This document shows positions 1-5,188 of a stretch of DNA of 5,188 nt, in pieces (within the stretch, counting starts at the first letter, position 1; each line of letters opens with the position of its first letter). The translations under genes and the position numbers were made by a program. This stretch comes from Lachnospiraceae bacterium UBA1258. Its GTDB lineage: Bacteria > Bacillota > Clostridia > Lachnospirales > Lachnospiraceae. Below the pieces are notes generated by a model, which saw only the letters and a list, made by a program, of their open reading frames with translations, was not told the DNA's origin and did no database searches. The DNA is taken from NCBI GenBank assembly GCA_002308235.1, contig DBVS01000140.1:5847-11034 (forward strand), in the 5' to 3' direction.

Positions 1-315
1 GAAAAGGTTCGCTGCCTGCTTTCGAAGATGATGATAAGCGGCGCCAACTGCCTGATATTCGACGAACCCACCAACCACCTGGACATGGAATCCATCACGG
101 CTCTCAACAACGGTATGATCAAATTCCCCGGGGTTGAGCTCTTTGCCTGCCGCGACCACCAGGTCGTTGAGACCACGGCCAACAGGATCATTGAGATCCT
201 CCCGGACGGATCCATCATCGACAAGATCACCACTTACGACGAATATCTCGCAAGCGATGAAATGGCACGAAAGCGCACCATCTTCACCGCAAACCGGGAA
301 GACGACGAAGAATGA
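1..315 (+). CDS. ABC-F family ATPase, YbiT-like, C-terminal part (partial, start outside window)
   Basis: This is the last 104 residues of a soluble tandem-cassette ATPase of the ABC-F family, which act on ribosomes rather than as membrane transporters. The reading frame is open from base 1, so the Met codon at base 28 is internal. The visible part starts in the ABC signature (EKVRCLLS, normally preceded by SGG), followed by Walker B LIFDEP and the ABC-F hallmark TNHLD (visible residues 18-28), then the switch region and a tail with TTYDEYL. The closest subgroup I recognise is YbiT-like, from NRIIEI and the TYDEYL tail; this is memory, not a search. An oddity is that the usual SHD switch motif reads CRDH here (residues 50-53), so the switch histidine is an arginine. 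No transmembrane segment is seen. It ends in TGA just before a hairpin. Whether it is a housekeeping translation factor or an antibiotic-protection type cannot be decided from this piece; the lineage suggests the former. Confidence 0.9.
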   Translation, partial: EKVRCLLSKMMISGANCLIFDEPTNHLDMESITALNNGMIKFPGVELFACRDHQVVETTANRIIEILPDGSIIDKITTYDEYLASDEMARKRTIFTANREDDEE

Positions 316-324
316 TCTGTGTTT

Positions 325-351
325 AAAGCCCATTCCGAAAGGATGGGCTTT
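325..351 (+). terminator. Hairpin after ABC-F gene, probable weak terminator or leader stem
   Basis: Left arm 325-336 and right arm 341-351 pair around a GAAA loop: eight outer pairs (AAAGCCCA with TGGGCTTT), one bulged T, then three pairs (TCC with GGA). It starts 10 bases after the ABC-F stop. The tail is only TTTGTTTG, so termination may be partial. The Shine-Dalgarno of the next gene begins 7 bases after the stem, and I see no convincing promoter between the two genes. The PHP-HAD gene may therefore be read partly by read-through, or from a promoter inside the ABC-F gene. Confidence 0.65.
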
Positions 352-358
352 GTTTGAA

Positions 359-365
359 GAAAGGA
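359..365 (+). promoter_or_regulatory. Shine-Dalgarno site that fixes the start of the PHP-HAD gene
   Basis: GAAAGGA lies 6 bases before ATG 372. This favours ATG 372 over an in-frame TTG at 354, which sits at the foot of the preceding hairpin. The ATG start also gives the N-terminus usual for PHP enzymes, MIDLHVHS. Confidence 0.75.
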
Positions 366-371
366 ATTTCC

Positions 372-2030
372 ATGATAGACCTGCATGTACATTCAAACTG
401 TTCGGACGGCACACTGACCCCGGAAGAACTGGTGGACTACGCAATTAAAAAGAAGCTTACAGCCTTTGCCCTTACGGATCACGATACGGTTTCGGGCCTG
501 GACCGGGCAATCTCCTATGCCGAAGAACTTAAGAAATCGGGCAAAGAAGGTGTTCCCGAAGTAATTCCCGCCATCGAGCTTTCCACGGATCTTAACGGAG
601 GGGATGTGCATGTGGTTGGACTTTATGTAAACCATAAACTTCCCGAGATGCAAAAGTATCTTCAGGATTTTGTTGAATCCAGGGACAATCGCAACAAAAA
701 GATGTGTGAAAAATTAAGAGAGTGCGGGGTTGACATAACTTATGAGGAGCTGGTGGATGCTTTCCCCGGTGCGGTGATCACCAGGGCCCATTTTGCAAGA
801 CTCCTGCTAAATAAAGGGTATATCAAGTCCATGCCCGAGGCCTTTGACAGGTTCATAGGTTCTCATGCCCCCTGCTACGTTCAAAGAGAAAAGGTAACTC
901 CCAGGCAGGCGGTTGAACTGATCCTTGCTTCCGACGGTATTCCGGTACTTGCTCATCCCATTCTTTACAGACTTTCAAGCAGGAAGCTTGACGAACTGGT
1001 TTGCGACCTCAGAGAAAGCGGCCTCATCGGTATTGAGGCGATCTATTCAACCTACGCTCCTTCCGAGGAGCGTGACATTCGGAGGCTGGCAAAGAAATAT
1101 AACCTCCTTCTTTCCGGGGGAAGCGATTTTCACGGCAAAAATAAGCCGAATATCGACCTGGGTACCGGTACGGGGAAGCTCTACGTCCCCGATGAGATCC
1201 TGGATGCGATAAAGGGCGCTCGAAAGAATATCCTTTCCACGGATATGGACGGCACTCTGTTTTTAAGCGACTCCACCATAAGTCAAAAAGTACATGATGA
1301 GTTACAGAAGCTTACCGAACGGGGCCACAAGCTGGTTTTTAATTCCGGCCGTCCCCTGGCAAGCATTAGCGAAAGAATTGTTAATTTAGGATTAAACTTT
1401 TCAAACGTATACGTTATTTCCAACAACGGCGGGCTTATCTACGACTGGCAAAAGCAGGAAGTGATCAAAGAATACAGGCTTTCATCCCCTCAGATCAAGA
1501 GGATAACAGACATAGCCACCAGGGAAGGCTTCCACGTTCACAGCTACTCCGACACAGAAATCGTTGGATTTGAAGATGATGACGAACTTAAACTGTACCG
1601 CTCCAGAGTATTTATGCCCTTTGTTAAGACAGACGATATAGCGGGCTACTTAAAGAACGGTTCTTACAAGGTCCAGATCATTTCTTTGAACGATATCGAG
1701 GGTCTCGGAAAATTAAAAGATAAGATCCTTAAAGAAATGGACGGTGAAGTTACCGCGGTATTTTCAAACGACCAGTATCTTGAAATCCTTCCGAAGGGTG
1801 CAGACAAAGGAGAAGCCTTTCTTTATCTTGCGAAGTACTTAAATATCCCCTTCTCTCACACCTACGCCGTGGGAGACATGGATAACGATATCGGAATGAT
1901 TACCGCCGCTGCCCACGGCTATGCCATGCTTAACGGTTGCGATGCAATAAAAGCCGCCGCAGCGCATGTCACTGAGCGTGACAACAACCACGACGGCATT
2001 CTTGAGATCATAGAAAAACATTTCACCTGA
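372..2030 (+). CDS. PHP-domain phosphoesterase fused to Cof-type HAD phosphatase
   Basis: This 552-residue protein holds two complete hydrolase domains. Residues 1-285 are a PHP domain of the TrpH/YciV (RNase AM) type, a family whose members remove the 3' phosphate from nucleoside 3',5'-bisphosphates such as pAp and trim short RNAs from the 5' end. All nine expected metal ligands can be seen: H5, H7, D12, H37 (TDHD), E69 (IELS), H80, H195 (AHP), D252 and H254 (SDFHG). The family insert with TRAHFARLLL is at about 137-146. Residues 286-552 are a Cof-type (HAD-IIB) phosphatase: motif I DMDGT with D291 and D293, motif II S325 in NSGRP, motif III K479 in DKGEA, motif IV GDMDND with D502 and D506. 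The cap lies between about 355 and 470. The second domain starts right where free-standing Cof proteins begin, with no linker. No signal peptide or membrane segment is seen, so it is probably cytoplasmic. The HAD substrate cannot be predicted; Cof relatives act on sugar phosphates, FMN or PLP. The domain calls are firm; the biological role is not known to me. Confidence 0.92.
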   Translation: MIDLHVHSNCSDGTLTPEELVDYAIKKKLTAFALTDHDTVSGLDRAISYAEELKKSGKEGVPEVIPAIELSTDLNGGDVHVVGLYVNHKLPEMQKYLQDFVESRDNRNKKMCEKLRECGVDITYEELVDAFPGAVITRAHFARLLLNKGYIKSMPEAFDRFIGSHAPCYVQREKVTPRQAVELILASDGIPVLAHPILYRLSSRKLDELVCDLRESGLIGIEAIYSTYAPSEERDIRRLAKKYNLLLSGGSDFHGKNKPNIDLGTGTGKLYVPDEILDAIKGARKNILSTDMDGTLFLSDSTISQKVHDELQKLTERGHKLVFNSGRPLASISERIVNLGLNFSNVYVISNNGGLIYDWQKQEVIKEYRLSSPQIKRITDIATREGFHVHSYSDTEIVGFEDDDELKLYRSRVFMPFVKTDDIAGYLKNGSYKVQIISLNDIEGLGKLKDKILKEMDGEVTAVFSNDQYLEILPKGADKGEAFLYLAKYLNIPFSHTYAVGDMDNDIGMITAAAHGYAMLNGCDAIKAAAAHVTERDNNHDGILEIIEKHFT

Positions 2031-2054
2031 TCAAAGTATGATTTAAATTCAATG

Positions 2055-2086
2055 ACCGGCTCCGAAAGGGGTCGGTTTTTGTTTTT
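2055..2086 (+). terminator. Intrinsic terminator of the PHP-HAD gene
   Basis: A nine-pair stem (2055-2063 with 2068-2076, including two G:U pairs) closes a GAAA loop and is followed by TTTTTGTTTTT. It lies 24 bases after the stop codon. On the opposite strand the two G:U pairs become A/C mismatches and no T-run follows, so it is mainly a + strand terminator and is not a good one for the converging operon. Confidence 0.88.
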
Positions 2087-2115
2087 AAAGTCCGGGAATC
2101 CTGACGATCGGTCTT

Positions 2116-2364
2116 TTATGCCTCCACAATAAGGAATCTTCCGTCTCCCACATCGAAGACTTCGGCGGCGGACAGGATATCTCCGTCCGACATGTCGAGG
2201 CCTTCTTCTTCAAAATATTCGATAACTTCGTTCTTTCCCTTTACTACGGTGGCCATGCATTCCTCCAGGAAATCGGCGGCTTCCGACCTGTTTGCCACAA
2301 CCTCCTTCGGGAAAAGCTTAAGCTGGTTTTTCACAAAACAATCAAGTACCTTATCGTCAAACAT
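2116..2364 (-). CDS. Small acidic protein of unknown function, last gene of the ppk-maf unit
   Basis: This encodes 82 residues and I do not recognise a named family. It is clearly acidic (about 20 Asp/Glu against 8 Lys/Arg). The first 55 or so residues look helical, with an acidic patch EEEGLDMSDGD at about 51-61, and the end looks like a short hairpin or strand with GDGRFLIVEA. There are two cysteines (C9, C36), no signal peptide and no membrane segment. It is very likely a real gene: the start has a near-perfect Shine-Dalgarno, it lies only 16 bases behind maf on the same strand, and the reading frame fills the space up to the convergent gap. The position suggests co-transcription with ppk and maf, but no function can be drawn from that alone. 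It could be a small regulator or binding partner; this is a guess. Confidence 0.8.
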   Translation of the reverse strand: MFDDKVLDCFVKNQLKLFPKEVVANRSEAADFLEECMATVVKGKNEVIEYFEEEGLDMSDGDILSAAEVFDVGDGRFLIVEA

Positions 2365-2368
2365 ATAA

Positions 2369-2377
2369 CCCTCCTTT
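2369..2377 (-). promoter_or_regulatory. Strong Shine-Dalgarno of the small acidic gene
   Basis: On the - strand this reads AAAGGAGGG, with 5 bases between AGGAGG and the ATG. It lies in the 16-base gap after the maf stop codon, and supports the small frame as a translated gene. Confidence 0.8.
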
Positions 2378-2380
2378 GAT

Positions 2381-2986
2381 CTATTCTTTTATAAATCCGA
2401 TCTTTTTCATTTCTCTGTACAGTCTCGAAACCGGGAGCCCCACCACATTGAAGTAGTCTCCGTCGATCTTTTCAATGTATTTGGCGCTTAAACCCTGGAT
2501 GCCGTAAGCACCTGCTTTGTCCATGGGTTCACCGCTTGCTATGTAGGATTTAATTTCCGCGTCGCTCATGGGACAGAAGGTGACCTTAGTCTCCTCGTGG
2601 AAAGATTTGATTTTGGTCTCGCCGTTTTCAAAAAGAATGAGTGTGACCCCGGTACAGACTTCGTGGTCCTTCCCCTGAAGTCGAAAAAGCATGTCGTAGG
2701 CATCCGCTTCACTCTTTGGTTTTCCAAGGACCCGGCCGTTTTGAAAAACAAGAGTGTCCGCCGCAATGATAAGAAGGGGTTCTTTTGCCCCTATAAGCTC
2801 AGGGCGGGACTCCTTAATGGATTTAAATACTGCCTCTGCTTTAAGCTTCGAAAGGGCCTGCACCATGAGTCCCGGATCCTGTTCATCTGTTCTTTCGTCA
2901 AGGTCTGCGGTGATGATCTCGAAAGTCAGTCCCATCTTTGAAAGCAGTTCTTTTCTTCTCGGCGAGGCCGAAGCAAGGATTATCAT
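2381..2986 (-). CDS. maf: Maf family nucleoside triphosphate pyrophosphatase (dTTP/UTP type)
   Basis: This 201-residue protein is about the usual length for the Maf/YhdE family, cytoplasmic enzymes that hydrolyse dTTP, UTP and modified pyrimidine nucleotides to the monophosphate and pyrophosphate. The N-terminus carries the nucleotide-binding motif LASASPRRKELL (residues 4-15). The catalytic aspartate is D77 in AADT, followed by GKPK at 88-91. DKAGAYGIQG (156-165) and NVVGLP (180-185) complete the family pattern. Q164 in GIQG points to the dTTP/UTP subgroup rather than the 7-methyl-GTP subgroup (YceF); this rests on known family differences. The ATG overlaps the ppk stop (ATGA, bases 2983-2986) and has its own GGAGG site 6-7 bases upstream, so translation is probably coupled to ppk. 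Family members have been linked to house-cleaning of the nucleotide pool and to arrest of septation. Nothing looks truncated or broken. Confidence 0.95.
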   Translation of the reverse strand: MIILASASPRRKELLSKMGLTFEIITADLDERTDEQDPGLMVQALSKLKAEAVFKSIKESRPELIGAKEPLLIIAADTLVFQNGRVLGKPKSEADAYDMLFRLQGKDHEVCTGVTLILFENGETKIKSFHEETKVTFCPMSDAEIKSYIASGEPMDKAGAYGIQGLSAKYIEKIDGDYFNVVGLPVSRLYREMKKIGFIKE

Positions 2987-5022
2987 GATATTCCTCCGTT
3001 GAAAGCGCGCCAGAGCTTTAAATTCACGGGCTCTCCGCCGCTTTCGATAGTTTCTTCGTATTCGTTACCCTTAACAAGGCGGCTTATGTTTTTTCCGGGG
3101 CCTGAAAGGGTATCAAGGATCAGATCCAGTTTCTCGCGGGCGCTTTTGTCCGTAACGGGAAACATTACTTCCACTCTTCGCTCTAAGTTTCTTTGCATCC
3201 AGTCGGCACTGGAACAAAAGTATTCGGGATTCCCGTTGTTTCCAAACACATATATCCTGCTGTGCTCAAGGAAATCTCCCACTGCGGAATAAACGCTGAT
3301 ATTTCCCTTTAGTTCAGGAATTTCAGGCTTAAGGCAGCAAATACCCCTGACTATGAGTTTAATCTTAACTCCCGCAGCTGCGGCTCTGTAAAGGGCTTCT
3401 ATGATCTCGCTGTCGCAAAGGGAATTGACCTTGGCTGTAATAGATGCGTTCTTTCCTTCACGGGCGTAAGCGGCTTCTCTTTCGATGAGTCTGATAAATT
3501 CGGCTTTCAGTTCAAAGGGAGAAACCGCCAGCTTTTTAAGGCCTTTGATAATTCGTTTTCCGAGAAAATAATCAAATATCTTAAGGGCATCGGCGCATAT
3601 ATCGGGATCTGCGGTAAACAGGCCTATATCCGTGTAGGACCTTGCCGTAGATTCGTTATAGTTACCGGTTGATAAATGGGCGTAGGTTTTGGTTTTCCCA
3701 TCAATCTCACGCTTTACGATCAGGAACTTACAATGGGCCTTAAAGTCGCGCTTTCCGTATACCACTTTAACACCTGCGTTCTTTAAAAGCTTTGAATATT
3801 TAATGTTTCTTGACTCATCGAAACGGGCTCTTAATTCAAAAAGCACGGTGACCCGTTTCCCAAGTTTCGAAGCCTCCGCCAGAAGGTCTATGATTTTTGA
3901 ATCATCGCTTACCCTGTAAAAGGTCTGGAAGATTTCGGTCACGTTTTTATCCCGGACCGCAGCTTCAAGAAACTTTATGACCACATCGAAGGATTCGTAG
4001 GGGTGTATCACCAAGAGGTCTCTCTTTTCAAGCTTTAAAAAGAAAGCTTTACCTTTAAATGAATCAAATTCATGTCCGTGGGACAATTTCGGGAAAAAGA
4101 GTTTATCATCCGAAACCCACTTTGCGATTTCCGATAAAAAGCTAAGATTCAAAGGTCCCTTTGCACTGTAAACAAAGCTTTCGGACAGATTTAACTTTTC
4201 GAACAGGTAGTTTCGGATATTAAGATCCATGTCATCAGAGAAAACCACCCTCACAAAGGGATTCTTTTCGACGGTTTTCAGCCACTTTTGCACCGTTGAA
4301 GGCGTGGGCCTTCCCTCCGCCATTCCGTCTCTGTCCCTGACTGCGCTGAAGACAGAAACCGATTTTGTAACCACTTTGGGAAGTATTAATTCGGGAAATA
4401 ACTTAATGAGATCTTCTATCAAAAAGAACCTAAGGGCTCCCTTCTCCGCCGGTAAGAAGAACACTCTCTCACCTTCCCGCACTTCGAAAAAATAAAGTTC
4501 GGGTTCGCCCGGTACAGAGCCTTCGACTTTTAATGTTATGTAAACCGATTCTGACTTGATTTTTGCCGGATCAAGGGGTTTTACGCGTTTTTGAAATTTA
4601 CGGATAGTTGACATAACTGTGTCACGTGACTCACCTTTCAGGGTTTTTTCGAGGCTCTTTTTATCAATAACGCGTGATATGTTTTCTTTTTTTAGGGCTT
4701 CGCACAGCATATCATAGCAGGCATATCGCCTCTCCATGAGATGCTCCGCGCATTCGTTTATAAGGGATAACTGTTTCTTTGGAGTAAGACCCGAAATATC
4801 CGGAAGTCCCGGTGTGTTTCTCTGCACACAAAGAAGCGTCGCAACTCTTACAGCAAAGAATTCGTCGACGCTGCGGGATGTGATACCTAAGAATCTGATC
4901 CGCTCCATCAGAGGATTTTCGGGGGATTCAGCCTCCGCAAGCACTCTCTCCATGAAGTTTAACCAGGACAGTTCTCGGTTTACATAATATTTCGAGTTTC
5001 GGAAATCCGGTTCTTTATTCAT
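2983..5022 (-). CDS. ppk: Polyphosphate kinase PPK1
   Basis: This 679-residue protein reversibly transfers the terminal phosphate of ATP onto polyphosphate chains. The N-terminal domain opens with the family motif NRELSWLNF (15-23). The head domain follows, and then two phospholipase D-like catalytic domains. By alignment to E. coli PPK with a constant 5-residue offset, the phosphohistidine is H430 (KAHCK; H435 in E. coli), the Mg-linked arginines are R370 and R400, and the ATP contacts are Y463, R559 and H587 (LEHSR). TYAHLSTGNYNE (446-457) and SSADWMQRNLERR (604-616) are typical. Two departures are notable: the position of E. coli Asn45 is S51 (ITSRSVDEF), and the IK-x-x-YR stretch before R370 reads IFQTFYR, with Phe in place of the usual Lys. 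The chosen ATG leaves the normal short N-terminus and has GGGGAAG about 8-9 bases upstream; there is no alternative start just before it. The start overlaps the DUF815 gene by 8 bases and the stop overlaps maf. All main catalytic residues are present, so it is probably active. Confidence 0.96.
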   Translation of the reverse strand: MNKEPDFRNSKYYVNRELSWLNFMERVLAEAESPENPLMERIRFLGITSRSVDEFFAVRVATLLCVQRNTPGLPDISGLTPKKQLSLINECAEHLMERRYACYDMLCEALKKENISRVIDKKSLEKTLKGESRDTVMSTIRKFQKRVKPLDPAKIKSESVYITLKVEGSVPGEPELYFFEVREGERVFFLPAEKGALRFFLIEDLIKLFPELILPKVVTKSVSVFSAVRDRDGMAEGRPTPSTVQKWLKTVEKNPFVRVVFSDDMDLNIRNYLFEKLNLSESFVYSAKGPLNLSFLSEIAKWVSDDKLFFPKLSHGHEFDSFKGKAFFLKLEKRDLLVIHPYESFDVVIKFLEAAVRDKNVTEIFQTFYRVSDDSKIIDLLAEASKLGKRVTVLFELRARFDESRNIKYSKLLKNAGVKVVYGKRDFKAHCKFLIVKREIDGKTKTYAHLSTGNYNESTARSYTDIGLFTADPDICADALKIFDYFLGKRIIKGLKKLAVSPFELKAEFIRLIEREAAYAREGKNASITAKVNSLCDSEIIEALYRAAAAGVKIKLIVRGICCLKPEIPELKGNISVYSAVGDFLEHSRIYVFGNNGNPEYFCSSADWMQRNLERRVEVMFPVTDKSAREKLDLILDTLSGPGKNISRLVKGNEYEETIESGGEPVNLKLWRAFNGGIS
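2993..2997 (-). promoter_or_regulatory. Shine-Dalgarno of maf inside the end of ppk
   Basis: GGAGG (followed by AA) on the - strand lies 6 bases before the maf ATG and within the last codons of ppk. Together with the 4-base ATGA overlap it fits translational coupling of maf to ppk. Confidence 0.75.
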
Positions 5023-5188
5023 CCATGGGCTTCCCCAAAATATAATTTATAAACTGCTCCGCACATCTTCCCGACATGCCGCCGTGCTTAAGCTCCCACT
5101 CCCTCGCAAGGGAAAGAAGCTCTTCTTTTTCTGTTTTGACGCCCTTTCTTTCTGCCAGAGAGAGCACGATATTGTCGTATTCCTTCGG
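5015..5188 (-). CDS. DUF815-like AAA ATPase, C-terminal end (partial, start outside window)
   Basis: The - strand frame is open from the right edge and encodes the last 57 residues of a protein, ending in TAA at 5017-5015. The piece contains KEYDNIVLSLAERKGV, then a charged helix with EEELL-type spacing, REWELKHGGMSGRCAEQF and INYILG. This pattern (WELxHGGxSGRxAxQFxxY) fits my memory of the C-terminal lid helices of DUF815 AAA ATPases, which are common in Clostridia and whose cellular role is not established. The P-loop and Walker B would lie outside the window, so the ATPase call rests on the tail alone. The gene overlaps the ppk start by 8 bases in another frame, which suggests coupled translation and one transcript. 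It could also be another AAA protein with a similar lid, which is less likely. Confidence 0.7.
   Translation of the reverse strand, partial: PKEYDNIVLSLAERKGVKTEKEELLSLAREWELKHGGMSGRCAEQFINYILGKPMDE

Noticed and set aside
28..315. A small 95-residue gene starting at ATG 28
   Set aside because: The frame is open to base 1 and the residues before it (EKVRCLLSK) continue the ABC signature, so this is the tail of a larger gene.
354..371. Upstream TTG start adding six residues (MKKGIS) to the PHP-HAD protein
   Set aside because: TTG 354 has no ribosome site and abuts the hairpin; ATG 372 has GAAAGGA at good spacing and gives the usual PHP N-terminus.
134..448. A 104-codon + strand frame crossing the ABC-F end and the PHP start
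   Set aside because: It runs in another frame through two real genes and the hairpin, and its product is Ser/Thr/Pro/Arg-rich as shadows in such DNA usually are.
1200..1260. Possible assembly or frameshift artefact creating the PHP-HAD fusion
   Set aside because: The frame passes smoothly through the join with sensible residues on both sides (end of the PHP helix, then the first HAD strand), and there is no ribosome site or start codon for a separate HAD gene there.
2099..2113. Short near-palindrome GACGATCGGTC as a terminator or operator for the small gene
   Set aside because: The arms are only about four bases with an imperfect match and no T-run follows on the - strand.
2597..2941. A 114-codon + strand frame opposite maf
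   Set aside because: maf on the - strand is a clear family member with all motifs; the opposite frame has low-complexity basic content, no recognised motif and no operon context.
1..5188. CRISPR array, insertion sequence, tRNA or rRNA
   Set aside because: No regularly spaced repeats, transposase motifs, terminal inverted repeats or RNA gene signatures were seen; nearly all bases are accounted for by protein genes.

Overview
The window looks like ordinary chromosomal DNA from a Gram-positive bacterium of the Firmicutes/Clostridia, most plausibly a Lachnospiraceae-type gut or rumen anaerobe. This is inferred from the style of the proteins, purine-rich Shine-Dalgarno sites (AAAGGAGGG, GGAGG), tightly packed genes, moderate GC and a DUF815-ppk-maf style gene order. 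No database search was possible. No mobile element, CRISPR array, rRNA or tRNA was seen.

Layout. The left part reads on the + strand: the last 104 codons of an ABC-F ATPase (1-315), a GAAA-loop hairpin (325-351), then a 552-residue protein (372-2030) that joins a PHP-domain phosphoesterase to a Cof-type HAD phosphatase with essentially no linker. A strong intrinsic terminator (2055-2086) follows it. The right part reads on the - strand as a compact, apparently single transcription unit entering from the right edge: the C-terminus of a DUF815-like AAA ATPase (5015-5188), polyphosphate kinase ppk (2983-5022), the nucleotide pyrophosphatase maf (2381-2986) and a small acidic protein of unknown function (2116-2364). 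The two units converge on an 85-base gap (2031-2115).

How the genes fit together. In the - strand unit DUF815 and ppk overlap by 8 bases, ppk and maf overlap by 4 (ATGA), and maf and the small gene are 16 bases apart, so the products are probably made together by coupled translation. Polyphosphate synthesis and Maf house-cleaning both concern phosphate and nucleotide homeostasis. The + strand fusion is also a two-headed phosphatase, whose PHP half resembles enzymes that act on pAp and short RNA ends. A shared theme is an inference only.

Most worth a second look are the PHP-HAD fusion, the loss of the switch histidine in the ABC-F C-terminal cassette, the replacement in PPK of the residue equivalent to the adenine-contacting Asn45 of E. 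coli, and the unknown small gene at the end of the ppk-maf unit. I see no clearly novel multi-gene system.
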